In this document: piece after piece, positions 41,007 through 49,263 of the stretch
Layout of the letters: every line of letters starts with the position of its first letter
Position numbering within the stretch: the first letter of the stretch is position 1
Assembly (NCBI GenBank): GCA_002840535.1
Contig: PHBH01000020.1
Location: 1-64,000, forward strand
From: Deltaproteobacteria bacterium HGW-Deltaproteobacteria-15
GTDB taxonomy: Bacteria; Desulfobacterota; DSM-4660; Desulfatiglandales; HGW-15
Length of the DNA stretch: 64,000 nucleotides
Reading direction: 5' to 3'
Notes under the pieces: generated by a model
Databases searched by the model: none
The model's input: the letters and a program-made list of their open reading frames with translations, nothing else
What the model was told of the DNA's origin: nothing
Made by a program: the position numbers and the translations under genes

Positions 41007-41215
41007 ACGTCCAACATCGGACATCCAACGTTCCACATCGAATGAAAAACAAATACTGAACAGCGAACCTCAACCACCATTTCTCACCTTCGGTAAGATG
41101 GTAAGCGACTGGAGCTTGCTGATGATCAGCAGGCGAGTGGGTTGTCTGCGCTGCAAATCAGAAAGTAAACTCCGCGCCTCTGCGCCTCTGCGAGAGAAAG
41201 TCTTCTGTTGTTTCT
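41007..41215. repeat. Repeat tract and CGCAGAG-type fragment
   Basis: After the DUF362 stop codon come loose 7-9-nt units (CCAACAT, CATCCAACG, CCACATC) at about 41008-41040, and at 41170-41197 an inverted fragment of the CGCAGAGGCGCAGAG repeat seen at 20394. No gene or clear terminator was recognised between these convergent genes. Confidence 0.5.
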
Positions 41216-42133
41216 TCAGAGTTCGCCCAATTCCTTCAGGAACTCCCGGAGCTTCAACAGCTTCAAATCGCGGTCCCGCAGAACCTCTTCCACCGGCCTT
41301 CCTGTGTAGTCATAGAACCCTCTTCCGCTTTTTACCCCCAGCCTCCCTTGTGCTACCAGGTCGTCGATGATCTGAGAGCGCTTTTCACTGTTCTTCAGAA
41401 TATCCTTCATGAGATCCAGCCCTGTAAAATCCATGCGCTGGACCAGGCCCAGAATCGGTATGCGGATTCCAAATCCTGCCTTGGCGGCCTTGTCGATGTC
41501 CTGGGGATCGGCATACCCGTTTTCAAGAAGGAACAACACCTCTCGTGTAAGTGCGGACTGCAGTCGATTGACTATGAACCCGGGGAGGAATTTCTTCAGA
41601 ACGATCGTCTGCTTTCCGAGGCCTTCCAACATTGTCTTGACCGCCGATACTGTTTCTGCATCTGTTTGCGGCCCGGGTACAATCTCCACGAGTGGAATGA
41701 TATGGGGAGGGGCGAACCAGTGCGCGATCAGAACCTTGTGCGGCCGCTTCGTCTCAACGAACTGATAGATGTCCAGGAAAGAAGTGTTGCTGGCCAGAAT
41801 GGTATGAGGAGGAGACATCCTGTCCAGGTCAGAGAACAGTTTTTTCTTGGCCTCGGGGTTCTCAACGATGGCTTCCACAATCAGATCAGCGGTTGCCGCA
41901 GCAACCGGGAGCTCGGTCGTCGTCTGAATACGTCCCAGCGTCTCCGACAGATCCGCTCCCCCTGCAAGCCCCAGATCTGAGAGCGTCTTGAGATTGGCGG
42001 CAATCAATCCGAGTGCCGCTGAGAGGGTTTCCTCCTTGATGTCCGTCAGGACCACCGGGTATCCCCCTTGGGCAAAAACCTGGGCCAGCGAATGACCCAT
42101 CGTTCCGGCTCCCACAATGGTGATGTTCTTCAT
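41216..42133 (-). CDS. 3-hydroxyacyl-CoA dehydrogenase family protein
   Basis: The 305-residue protein is a single-unit 3-hydroxyacyl-CoA dehydrogenase-like enzyme. The NAD motif is IVGAGTMGHSLAQVFAQGG at 5-23, followed by VVLTDIKEE, with the acidic residue that selects NAD. The catalytic region reads IAHWFAPPHIIPLVEIVPG near 136-154; the usual HFFNP is HWFAP, which suggests a substrate other than ordinary fatty acyl-CoA. PGFIVNRLQSALTREVLFLL near 184-203 is typical of the C-terminal domain. It lies 6 nt downstream of the BKACE gene, so both probably act on the same 3-hydroxy/3-keto compound, as in carnitine-type pathways. The substrate is unknown. Confidence 0.87.
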   Translation of the reverse strand: MKNITIVGAGTMGHSLAQVFAQGGYPVVLTDIKEETLSAALGLIAANLKTLSDLGLAGGADLSETLGRIQTTTELPVAAATADLIVEAIVENPEAKKKLFSDLDRMSPPHTILASNTSFLDIYQFVETKRPHKVLIAHWFAPPHIIPLVEIVPGPQTDAETVSAVKTMLEGLGKQTIVLKKFLPGFIVNRLQSALTREVLFLLENGYADPQDIDKAAKAGFGIRIPILGLVQRMDFTGLDLMKDILKNSEKRSQIIDDLVAQGRLGVKSGRGFYDYTGRPVEEVLRDRDLKLLKLREFLKELGEL

Positions 42134-42139
42134 GGGCTC

Positions 42140-43015
42140 TCACTCCAGATGAAGGATACGTCTGGCCTCGTCCGATCCGGCAGGCTCTCTGTCCAGTGCG
42201 GTCAGTATGTGTACGGCCTTCTCCACGAGTTGGGAGTTGGTTTGCGCTTCCATACCCCGATAGAGATAGAAGTTGTCCTCGAACCCCACCCGGACATTTC
42301 CCCCCAGAAGGGCGGCCTGGGCAACCATGGCGAAACTTGCCGGTCCGACACCGAAACCGCACCAGATTGCATCCGGGGGCAAGGCTTCCATCATGATCAT
42401 CATATTCGCCGGGGAAGCGGGAATTCCCCATTCGATGCCCAGGCAGAGCTGGAATATCGCGGGAGTCTGCACCAATCCCCTGCGCACCAGGTGTTTTGCA
42501 ATCTCCACGTGCCCCATGTCAAAAACCTCGAGCTCCGGTTTTACGCCGGCTTCCCTGATAAGAATCGCCATTTTCTCTACATGGGGAAGCACGTTGGCAA
42601 ACACGCGAGGTCCGAAGTTCATGGAACCTACGTCGAGCGAACAGAGTTCGGGCTTCAGTTGGAGCACGTGCTCGACCCTCTTCTCCGGGGAACGCCACGT
42701 AGTGCCGGCGTTCAGCCCAACCACCTCGGAATCGTCGGGAATGATACGCGCCCCTGCGCCTGTGGTCAGATTGATGATCATGCTCGTCTTCGCCCGTATC
42801 CGCTCGACCACCTCCTGGTAGTATTCAACAGCCATGGACGGCTCCGCCGTCTCAGGGTCCCGTACATGGATGTGCGCGACTGCCGCTCCCGCGGCATGCG
42901 CTTCCACGGCACTGTCTGCGATCTCCTTCGGGGTGACGGGAAGCTGGGGATGCCTGGACTTGTCTCCAATCCCGCCGGTGACCGCTACCGTAATGACTAC
43001 TTTATCGTTCTGCAT
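42140..43015 (-). CDS. BKACE (3-keto-5-aminohexanoate cleavage-type) family protein
   Basis: Enzymes of this DUF849 family are zinc-dependent and condense a beta-keto acid with acetyl-CoA, giving a CoA ester and acetoacetate; Kce of lysine fermentation is the best-known member. The 291-residue product has the zinc ligands in AHIHVRD (His48, His50), the block INLTTGAGARI near 78-88, and a conserved Glu-containing LPPDAIWCGFGVG region near 210-222. The ATG at 43015 was chosen because MQNDKVVITVAVTGG is the usual start and the ORF further upstream has no family character. The substrate of BKACE members varies widely and cannot be read. It is cotranscribed with the dehydrogenase. Confidence 0.87.
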   Translation of the reverse strand: MQNDKVVITVAVTGGIGDKSRHPQLPVTPKEIADSAVEAHAAGAAVAHIHVRDPETAEPSMAVEYYQEVVERIRAKTSMIINLTTGAGARIIPDDSEVVGLNAGTTWRSPEKRVEHVLQLKPELCSLDVGSMNFGPRVFANVLPHVEKMAILIREAGVKPELEVFDMGHVEIAKHLVRRGLVQTPAIFQLCLGIEWGIPASPANMMIMMEALPPDAIWCGFGVGPASFAMVAQAALLGGNVRVGFEDNFYLYRGMEAQTNSQLVEKAVHILTALDREPAGSDEARRILHLE

Positions 43016-43434
43016 GGCGAAATCCCTGTTCCTGCTGTGACAAGCGATGAGAACACAAACATTCGATTGTCGTTCTATTTGCACAGCAGGGCTGCCATGT
43101 CAAGCCGATCACGATGGCCGCTCGCGCGGGGAACTTCACTGAATGGGGAAATGAACACCCCCGCCTCGATATTATTTCCCTCAGATCCTGAATCCTTGAC
43201 CTGTTTTGAACATTCTGACATTTGGGGTTTGAATTTGTTTCGAATTTCGATATTCGGATTTCGAATTTTGCTGGATCAATGGTTTCAAGCAAAGCCGATC
43301 ACCTCTGACCTGGCCCACAAAACCAGGTTTTCAGGGATGCAACAAAAGAGGGCCAGGCATGGCTGCCTGACCCTCTTGATCACGTTATCCGCGAGCCTAT
43401 CCGATGAAGTTTTGGCTTCGGGATTACCGCGGCC
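43016..43434. other. Gene-free spacer with degenerate repeats
   Basis: About 43200-43270 contains TTTCGAATTTCGATATTCGG-type units, the inverse of those at 26258. A hairpin at 43346-43377 lies near the end of the PEP-CTERM gene. Nothing else was recognised in these 419 bp. Confidence 0.55.
43346..43377 (-). terminator. Rho-independent terminator of the PEP-CTERM gene
   Basis: Positions 43346-43359 pair with 43364-43377 in a 14-bp stem with one mismatch and a 4-nt loop. Read on the reverse strand it is followed by TTTTG. It lies about 60 nt beyond the stop codon of the gene at 43435-44151. Confidence 0.7.
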
Positions 43435-44151
43435 TCAGTGCAGTCTGCGCCCGGTCATGGCCAGACCTCCTATTCCGACCAGAAGCAGGAGCATCGTGCC
43501 TGGCTCAGGCACTGCAGACGGCTGCGGGGACTGGTAATCAATCTCCAACCAGGGTCTATTTTCTGCATTTTGAAAGGAGTTGATGTATGCGACAGAAAAA
43601 ATTCCTGCTCTCTCTCCCCATATGCCCCAGCCGTACTGGTCTTCACCGCCGAACCACCCTTGCACCGAGCCGGTCACATCCAGGTCCAGCCATTGCGGAT
43701 AAGCCCCGCTGATCCAGGTCGAAACAGGGGAAGCTTCGGTGTTTACCCCGGGTACGATACCCCCGCCGCCGGGAAGCGTGTTCCATCGGGTGCTCTCATT
43801 CCAGTTCTCCGTCATCTGGTAAAGCGTCCGCTCATACCCTGCGAAATCATAGTAAAGATACAGATGAAGCGAGGCCGAAGTGATAGTGCTTCCTTCGGGA
43901 ATCTGGCCCGGATTGTCGCCGAAGAGGTCGTTGAATTTCAGGAGGGAATCATACTGGATTCCAAGCGGTTTGTTGATATTGAGGTTCTGTCCGGCAGAGA
44001 GCCAGGGCTGGCCGGTGTCAGGACCTCCGCCGCTGTTCATCAGAACATCTATGCCGGAGTAAAAGGTTAGCGTCGAGGCGTGCGCACCTGAAAAGCCCAA
44101 GATGCCGATCAAACATAAAGCCAAAAAGCACAATGCCATCTTCCTTTTCAT
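43435..44151 (-). CDS. PEP-CTERM sorted DNRLRE-domain protein
   Basis: The 238-residue protein has an N-terminal signal peptide (MKRKMALCFLALCLIGILGF, cleaved near AHAS) and a C-terminal PEP-CTERM signal, VPEPGTMLLLLVGIGG plus a short basic tail (GRRLH). Between lies a beta-rich DNRLRE-type domain: SLLKFNDL, SASLHLYLYYDF, WNESTRWNTLP and WLDLDVTGSVQGWFGG are typical of this class. PEP-CTERM proteins are sorted by an exosortase to the outer surface. No exosortase or EPS gene is present here. The ATG at 44151 has AAAGGAG at a spacing of 6. It lies just downstream of the type II secretion operon; whether it is secreted that way is unknown. Confidence 0.85.
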   Translation of the reverse strand: MKRKMALCFLALCLIGILGFSGAHASTLTFYSGIDVLMNSGGGPDTGQPWLSAGQNLNINKPLGIQYDSLLKFNDLFGDNPGQIPEGSTITSASLHLYLYYDFAGYERTLYQMTENWNESTRWNTLPGGGGIVPGVNTEASPVSTWISGAYPQWLDLDVTGSVQGWFGGEDQYGWGIWGERAGIFSVAYINSFQNAENRPWLEIDYQSPQPSAVPEPGTMLLLLVGIGGLAMTGRRLH

Positions 44152-44436
44152 ATCCATCTCCTTTCCATTCATCGGATACGACTGACCAAATCCATGAGAA
44201 TCAATTAGGGAATTCCCTCAGCAAAACCCTATTCCGAAGAAGGCCGTTACCCAAAGTCCTCTGAGTCGTTCTCACCTCCCCTCTCTTCAAACGATTCCAA
44301 GCGTAGCCCTTATACGTACGATGCTTCCCTGACGCTGCTGCCCCCGAGAGATCCTGCTAGAGTCAAATAAGCATGGGAAACCCTGTTCAAATAAGAAGGA
44401 ATATGTATTCCACCGGCCCTGTGCTTGTATTCCGGT

Positions 44437-44958
44437 TTACTTGCACGTATTGATCTGCAATACCAACTCCAGCGAGCGCCGCCCCTCCTCAGCAGAAGGT
44501 CGAATTTTAATCCTGGAGATACTCAGGAGCTGGCGCGAGTGCTCGATCCGGTACAGCAGCTTGACGACCTGTTGAGTGTCGAGCCCTACAATCAACATCT
44601 CGATGCCCGCCGGCTTGAGCGGCCCCTCCTGGTCGGGCATTTCCAGGGGTTTCATATACTGGATCCTGTTCTCGATCCCCACCTGTCGGCAAACAGTTTC
44701 CAGGTAAGTAAGAAGGGTGAAGTCTTTTCCTCGCTGCTGAAGCATCCTTTCCGCATCGGCCCGTGATTTCACAAAGGACTCCCACTTTGACTTGAGGGCC
44801 AGCATCTGGGCAAGATCGTTCTTCATCTTTACAGCATGCCTGTCCAGGGTCTTGCGCTCGGTCATGGCCGGCGAAAGCACTACCAGATAATAGAGAAGGC
44901 CAATCAGAAAGACGCCGCCCAAGACCAGCGAAGAAAGATATTTCATCCCCGGTTTCAT
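44437..44958 (-). CDS. gspM: Type II secretion inner-membrane protein GspM
   Basis: The 173-residue protein has one N-terminal membrane helix (about 10-30) and a periplasmic ferredoxin-like domain, the GspM/PilO architecture; a coiled-coil-like stretch follows the helix (about 33-70). It partners GspL in the inner-membrane platform. It overlaps gspL by four bases and is the last gene of the operon. The family is poorly conserved, so the call rests mainly on position, length and topology. Confidence 0.8.
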   Translation of the reverse strand: MKPGMKYLSSLVLGGVFLIGLLYYLVVLSPAMTERKTLDRHAVKMKNDLAQMLALKSKWESFVKSRADAERMLQQRGKDFTLLTYLETVCRQVGIENRIQYMKPLEMPDQEGPLKPAGIEMLIVGLDTQQVVKLLYRIEHSRQLLSISRIKIRPSAEEGRRSLELVLQINTCK

Positions 44959-46382
44959 GCTTGTCGCTCCATCACGAAATTGAACCTCACCATTTTGTCC
45001 CTGTTGTCCATCTTGGCGCCCACGAGTTTGATCTGGGTGAAAAAGCCTGAACGCTCAAGCACGCCTTTCAGGTTGTCCACGGTCTGAAAGGAAGATGCCC
45101 TGCCGTCGAGATCCACCCGGTTACCTTCAACTGAAACGTTGTCCAGCTTCACATCCTTGAACGGTGAGAGATTCCGAGTGAGCACGAGGAGCACGTCAAG
45201 GACGGGGCCGCGCTCCGTCAGCGTCTGCAGCCATTTGTGCTCCTTTGTTCCTTCAAGAATCTTCTGTCTCATCTGCTCCAATTCCATCCCTTTGATGATA
45301 TTGGGTACATCGGGACAGGCAGCCTTGAAGATGGAGTGGATTTCGGACCTCAGCCTCGAGTAACATTTTTGGGAAATGTACAGGCTATGAAAGGTCGTGA
45401 AGGTGAAGAGTGCCATGAGCATCAGGGCCGAAGCGGCTGCATAAATAATGGACCCTTTGAGGTTGGAGGTGGATCCCAAAGCAAACTCTTCACGTCGAAG
45501 ATTGAAGTCTCTCAGCGGACCTGCGAACGAACCCATTGCAAGGCCCAGTGGAACGGCAAAGAGCGCCTGTGTTCTGGTGTCGATCTCCCCGAGATTATGC
45601 CTGATCTGATCGAATGGCCGCCATGGGACCACATCAAGAGCCGTCTCCTTGTGGAGTTCCATGGCGACATGGTCATCGGCTCCGCTTCCTGTCAGGAGGA
45701 CCCTTTCTATGTTGAGGGTTGGGTTTTTCACTTTGTAGAGATCCAGGGTTTGCCTGATCTCGGACGGCTGCTCTCCTTTCAAGAGCCGGATAAGGGCAAG
45801 TGTTCTCCCTTCTATGACAAGCACGAGCGAGCCTTCTCTTTCTACATGAACGATCGAGACAGCTCCTGCAGACGGCTCACGGTGAAGCCGAAGGTAAAGC
45901 CCGTAGAGGGCGAGTCCATCCACGCTGACAACACCGGGCTCTATCTTTCCCTTCCGGAGTTCTTCGATGCAGGAGGAAATTGTCTCCTTTTGAACGGCAA
46001 TCGTCAGGATTGGCCGTTCCGGCGCTGCGGGAAGATGATCAACAATCACGGCTTCCACAGGATAGGGCAAAAGAGGTTCCACCTGGTACTTGATAATCCG
46101 GTCCAGCTTCTTAGGGCTGTCGAAAGGAATGGAGACCTCCCGGATCAGGGCGGCAGCCGCCGGAATGCATGTAATCACCAGTTCCGGAGACATTTTCTGC
46201 TTCTCCAGAAAGGATTCCAGCCCGGGACTGCTCTCCTCATCCGGCAGGTCATGGACCGCGATGCGCTCGATCACCGGGGAACCGAGGGGATTCGAAAGCT
46301 GGACGGCGCGAACGGTGTATCGATCCGCCTGTAAACCGACTACGACTTTGGGCAAAAAGATTTCCTTCAGAACATCCAGCAT
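44955..46382 (-). CDS. gspL: Type II secretion inner-membrane protein GspL
   Basis: GspL links the GspE ATPase to the periplasmic parts of the secretion system. The 475-residue protein has an actin-like cytoplasmic half (PKVVVGLQADRYTVRAVQLS at 10-29, ALLTG-like LLTGSGADDHVA near 227-238), one membrane helix near 310-335 (IIYAAASALMLMALFTFTTF) and a periplasmic ferredoxin-like domain at the C-terminus. It resembles a fusion of PilM- and PilN-like parts, which is the normal GspL plan. The gene overlaps gspM by four bases and starts within the gspK end region. Family call is firm. Confidence 0.88.
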   Translation of the reverse strand: MLDVLKEIFLPKVVVGLQADRYTVRAVQLSNPLGSPVIERIAVHDLPDEESSPGLESFLEKQKMSPELVITCIPAAAALIREVSIPFDSPKKLDRIIKYQVEPLLPYPVEAVIVDHLPAAPERPILTIAVQKETISSCIEELRKGKIEPGVVSVDGLALYGLYLRLHREPSAGAVSIVHVEREGSLVLVIEGRTLALIRLLKGEQPSEIRQTLDLYKVKNPTLNIERVLLTGSGADDHVAMELHKETALDVVPWRPFDQIRHNLGEIDTRTQALFAVPLGLAMGSFAGPLRDFNLRREEFALGSTSNLKGSIIYAAASALMLMALFTFTTFHSLYISQKCYSRLRSEIHSIFKAACPDVPNIIKGMELEQMRQKILEGTKEHKWLQTLTERGPVLDVLLVLTRNLSPFKDVKLDNVSVEGNRVDLDGRASSFQTVDNLKGVLERSGFFTQIKLVGAKMDNRDKMVRFNFVMERQA

Positions 46383-47306
46383 CTATTGAACCCTCCAGTA
46401 GATCAGTCTCAGTCCATCCTTCTCTCTCTGTACTACGGCACGAACGGCCGAAGTGACTCCCGAGCAGGCCCCCTCCATTTCAATGGAGAAAGCAGAACTT
46501 CTCACTGTGACCCAGCTGCTTACCCCGCTGAAGACGGTGTCGTCCATTCCCGGAATTTTTTTCAGATCTTCCGGTATTTGAAAAACGCTTGTCTTACGAT
46601 GTTCTATAATGGCCTCTGCAATCCGCAGGTCGAACTTGTCGCTCAAAGATTGCAGCACCTCTGTGGACGCCGTATTGATGTTCACTTTCCCGTCGCCATA
46701 AACAGTGACATAGTCCCGAACATCTTTTCCCGACAGGGGCTCGCCCATGCCTTTTACAAGCGACATCTGACCGGCGGTCATGAACGGCCCGTTAGAACAG
46801 GCGTGAGGGCCATCCAGGCCTTGATAGTAGTAGGACTCGGCCCCATTCATTCTTTCAATGTCATCCGAATCCAACCAATCCAGAATCGGGGCAGTCTTTT
46901 CCTCATCGATATCAAGGGCACGGAAAAGCCTGACGAGGCGAGCTTTCATTTTTTCGTCGATCTCCCCCTTCTCGTTGAGCAGCGTGTTCAGATTCAGTTT
47001 CCCGCTTTCGTCGAGGATCCGGCCGCGCACCTCAATCCCGTCAGGAAGCCCGTCCGGCAAAGGCAGGGAACCAAAGTCGACCCATTGTTCATCGAGGCTG
47101 TCCACTTCCTTGTCAGTGTCTGAAGCGAGCCGCTCCATTGCCACCTGCACCCCTGCCCGGGCCGCTTGACGAGCCAGGAACGCGTCCCTTGAAAAACCGC
47201 AAAGGGCCAGGGATAAGCCGGACTGGTTTGAGAGATCCAGCGTCAATCCGGCAAGGCTCATGATGATCACTAGGGTAAGGATCAGTACGGAACCGCGCCT
47301 TTTCAT
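46383..47306 (-). CDS. gspK: Type II secretion minor pseudopilin GspK
   Basis: GspK is the large tip pseudopilin, which caps the pseudopilus with GspI and GspJ. The 307-residue product starts MKRRGSVLILTLVIIMSLAG with a short basic leader and the prepilin hydrophobic helix, without the usual Glu at +5, as expected for GspK. The body includes SGKLNLNTLLNEKGEIDEKM near 112 and DYVTVYGDGKVNINTASTEV near 212, the T2SSK helix-hairpin-helix region. The ATG at 47306 has AAAGGA ten bases before it; an earlier in-frame start would overlap gspJ and has no leader. Spacing to gspJ is 14 nt. Confidence 0.88.
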   Translation of the reverse strand: MKRRGSVLILTLVIIMSLAGLTLDLSNQSGLSLALCGFSRDAFLARQAARAGVQVAMERLASDTDKEVDSLDEQWVDFGSLPLPDGLPDGIEVRGRILDESGKLNLNTLLNEKGEIDEKMKARLVRLFRALDIDEEKTAPILDWLDSDDIERMNGAESYYYQGLDGPHACSNGPFMTAGQMSLVKGMGEPLSGKDVRDYVTVYGDGKVNINTASTEVLQSLSDKFDLRIAEAIIEHRKTSVFQIPEDLKKIPGMDDTVFSGVSSWVTVRSSAFSIEMEGACSGVTSAVRAVVQREKDGLRLIYWRVQ

Positions 47307-47320
47307 GGAATTCAAATCCT

Positions 47321-48004
47321 TTACCGGCTCACCCCTGCCAGCTCCGGGTGAACGCCGGTAGTGAAGGTCTGCTTCTCCCCGGATGGTCCTCCCAGCGTTA
47401 GCCGGATAAGAATGAAGGAGGGAAGAATGTCCAGGTGGTCGCCCGATGAAGTGTTCCACTCCTCAAATTCTCTCCCCTCGCCGTCATGGTAGATGATGTC
47501 CAGCCCCCTCACCATTCGTGCAAGCTCAAATGATCGGCTTGCCATGCTCGATCCGAAGCCGGTCATACCCTCTTCCGTGCGTGTAATAATCAGCCCCCCG
47601 CCTTCAGCATCGATTCCCGGAGTGTAGCTCAGGCGATAGAGGTCCAAGCCCTCTTCTCTCCTTCCGATTCCCGCAACGCTGTAGAATGAGAGCCTGTCCG
47701 CAGGCAATCCATCGATCTCCCCGTCTGTCCCCATCAGAGCAAGTCCCTCTTCGGCCATGGCGCATTCCAATTCAACACTCAATCGTTCGAGGATAAGTCT
47801 TGCTGTTTGCCTGATCTCCCCACCTTCCCGCGCAATTTCCACGGAATCCACGCCTGAGTTGTATGCGCCGTAGAGCGCACTCATGACCACGAACAGAACG
47901 AGCACGGATATCGTCACCTCAAGAAGGGTGAAGCCCGGGGTGTCGATCTTTTTTGAAACAGTGTCCATCCTTTCAGAGGACAGTTTTTCCGGTTTCTTAA
48001 TCAT
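47321..48004 (-). CDS. gspJ: Type II secretion minor pseudopilin GspJ
   Basis: The 227-residue protein has a prepilin leader ending in TPGFTLLEVTIS: cleavage is predicted between Gly24 and Phe25, with the conserved Glu29 at +5. The hydrophobic helix continues to about residue 46. The body has the usual minor-pseudopilin beta sheet region. The start codon overlaps the gspI stop in ATGA. GspJ helps form the tip complex with GspI and GspK. Its identity rests on position between gspI and gspK and on length. Confidence 0.87.
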   Translation of the reverse strand: MIKKPEKLSSERMDTVSKKIDTPGFTLLEVTISVLVLFVVMSALYGAYNSGVDSVEIAREGGEIRQTARLILERLSVELECAMAEEGLALMGTDGEIDGLPADRLSFYSVAGIGRREEGLDLYRLSYTPGIDAEGGGLIITRTEEGMTGFGSSMASRSFELARMVRGLDIIYHDGEGREFEEWNTSSGDHLDILPSFILIRLTLGGPSGEKQTFTTGVHPELAGVSR

Positions 48005-48483
48005 TGTGGCTTGAACATGAACGTCTCGATTGAAAATGACCGCTCCAGTGATCTCTTTTCATCATCGAATATGCCGACACTCACATGGTATAGATTGCCA
48101 TTGGCGGCCGTCCGCCTTATCTCCTGAGTGTAGCGGAACTCCGGATAATATTGATCGAAACTCCCATCAGAGCGTCCTTCGCTGAACTCTTCAGGGTTTC
48201 CGGCTATCCGTGAGAGCCTTTCCTGCGCAAGGAGCCTCGCCACGGTCATGAACTGTGATTCGGATTGAATATCGAGGTTCTGGGCCTGCAATCTGAAAAT
48301 CGCCAGAAGGGCCGTGGCAATGAGGACCATGGATACCATGACTTCCAGGAGCGTAAAGCCACAACAAGGGCAGCAATTTTTTGACGGGATAACAGGATTG
48401 ACAGGATGACCACCGGAAAAATGGAATAATGGAATAATGGAATGATGTGAAGGATTCATTGAATTTCTACTCTTCTCTTTCAT
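48001..48483 (-). CDS. gspI: Type II secretion minor pseudopilin GspI, with repeat-encoded leader
   Basis: The 160-residue protein has the prepilin motif CCGFTLLEVMVSM at about residues 41-53 and a body ending FSIETFMFKPQ, fitting GspI. The leader of some 42 residues is unusually long and is encoded partly by repeats: the DNA contains TGGAATAA units and CAGGATTGACAGGATG, like the intergenic tract at 56255. Alternative starts are 48459 or others closer to the motif. The gene overlaps gspH by 17 bases if it starts at 48483. Cleavage is predicted after Gly43, and the usual Glu at +5 is present. Confidence 0.83.
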   Translation of the reverse strand: MKEKSRNSMNPSHHSIIPLFHFSGGHPVNPVIPSKNCCPCCGFTLLEVMVSMVLIATALLAIFRLQAQNLDIQSESQFMTVARLLAQERLSRIAGNPEEFSEGRSDGSFDQYYPEFRYTQEIRRTAANGNLYHVSVGIFDDEKRSLERSFSIETFMFKPQ

Positions 48484-48985
48484 CAACGTAGGTTTCGTAG
48501 ATCCTTACTGTTCCTGTGAACGGATTTAATTGGAGCGTATAGATATCGTTGTCGGCGTTGCTCAAGTGGATGAGCGCCCTTTCCAGGGAGCCGTCGGCAA
48601 AGAACCGAATTATGGCCACGCTCTCCTGCGTCTTTCCCCTTGGGTGAACCACGACATCCTTCAAACGCACCCCGGAAGGAAGGGTTGTTTCATATGATCC
48701 GGACTTCCCTTCCACAATTGCCAACGGCTCTCCACTGGAGTTCACCCCGTAAAGGGTGTTTCGATCCATGTCCACGGCAAGGAACTGATCCTCCCGCGAA
48801 TAGGCGGCCTGCGCCCTGTATCGCTGTATCTCACCGATGACCGTGCGTGCAGCGGATCTGAGGTCTCCTTCGGCAATCACATCGGCGATTCGCGTGAACA
48901 GGAGCGACCCGAAAAGACTGAGGAGAATCAGAACAATCAGGAGTTCGAAGAGCGTGAAACCGCACTTTCTGGAGCCCTGTCTCAA
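48467..48985 (-). CDS. gspH: Type II secretion minor pseudopilin GspH
   Basis: The 172-residue protein begins MRQGSRKCGFTLFELLIVLI; cleavage is predicted between Gly9 and Phe10 with Glu14 at +5. The C-terminal two thirds form the GspH-type beta domain. It lies upstream of gspI and 278 bp downstream of the gspG stop; that gap is filled with AT-rich repeats, although the genes are usually close together. It is a minor subunit of the pseudopilus. Confidence 0.86.
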   Translation of the reverse strand: MRQGSRKCGFTLFELLIVLILLSLFGSLLFTRIADVIAEGDLRSAARTVIGEIQRYRAQAAYSREDQFLAVDMDRNTLYGVNSSGEPLAIVEGKSGSYETTLPSGVRLKDVVVHPRGKTQESVAIIRFFADGSLERALIHLSNADNDIYTLQLNPFTGTVRIYETYVDEREE

Positions 48986-49017
48986 ATACCGTCCCTTAAC
49001 TCTGGCAATTCAAAGGG

Positions 49018-49190
49018 TGTAAAAATCCGAATTTCGAAATCCGAAATCCGGAAAAATATCAAAATCAGAATGTTCAAAATTCAAAACTATTGCTTACTCT
49101 ATACTGCTGTCTGTTTCGGTCATTCGTATTTTGGTCATTGGAATTTATTTCGTGCTTCGATATTCGAATTTAGAATTTCCGAGTCGGCGT
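49018..49190. repeat. Degenerate AT-rich repeats between gspH and gspG
   Basis: AATCCGAATTTCGAAATCCG-like units at 49025-49065 are followed by their inverse pattern (GTCATTCGTATTTTGGTCAT, ATATTCGAATTTAGAATTT) at 49115-49185. The same units occur at 26258-26450 and 43200-43270. No gene was recognised here. Confidence 0.65.
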
Positions 49191-49263
49191 CGGTGTAGGG
49201 TCAAGCATTAGACTCTCTATGAGCAGTGACATCCTGGAGAACTGAATTCTACGAGACGCGGCG

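Noticed and set aside
44152..44436. Sigma-54 promoter for the PEP-CTERM gene
   Set aside because: A GG...GC pair exists on the reverse strand near 44225, but the spacing is one base off the required distance and the flanks do not match.
45237..46334. Forward-strand open frame over gspL
   Set aside because: It is a mirror of gspL, with no protein motif or ribosome site.
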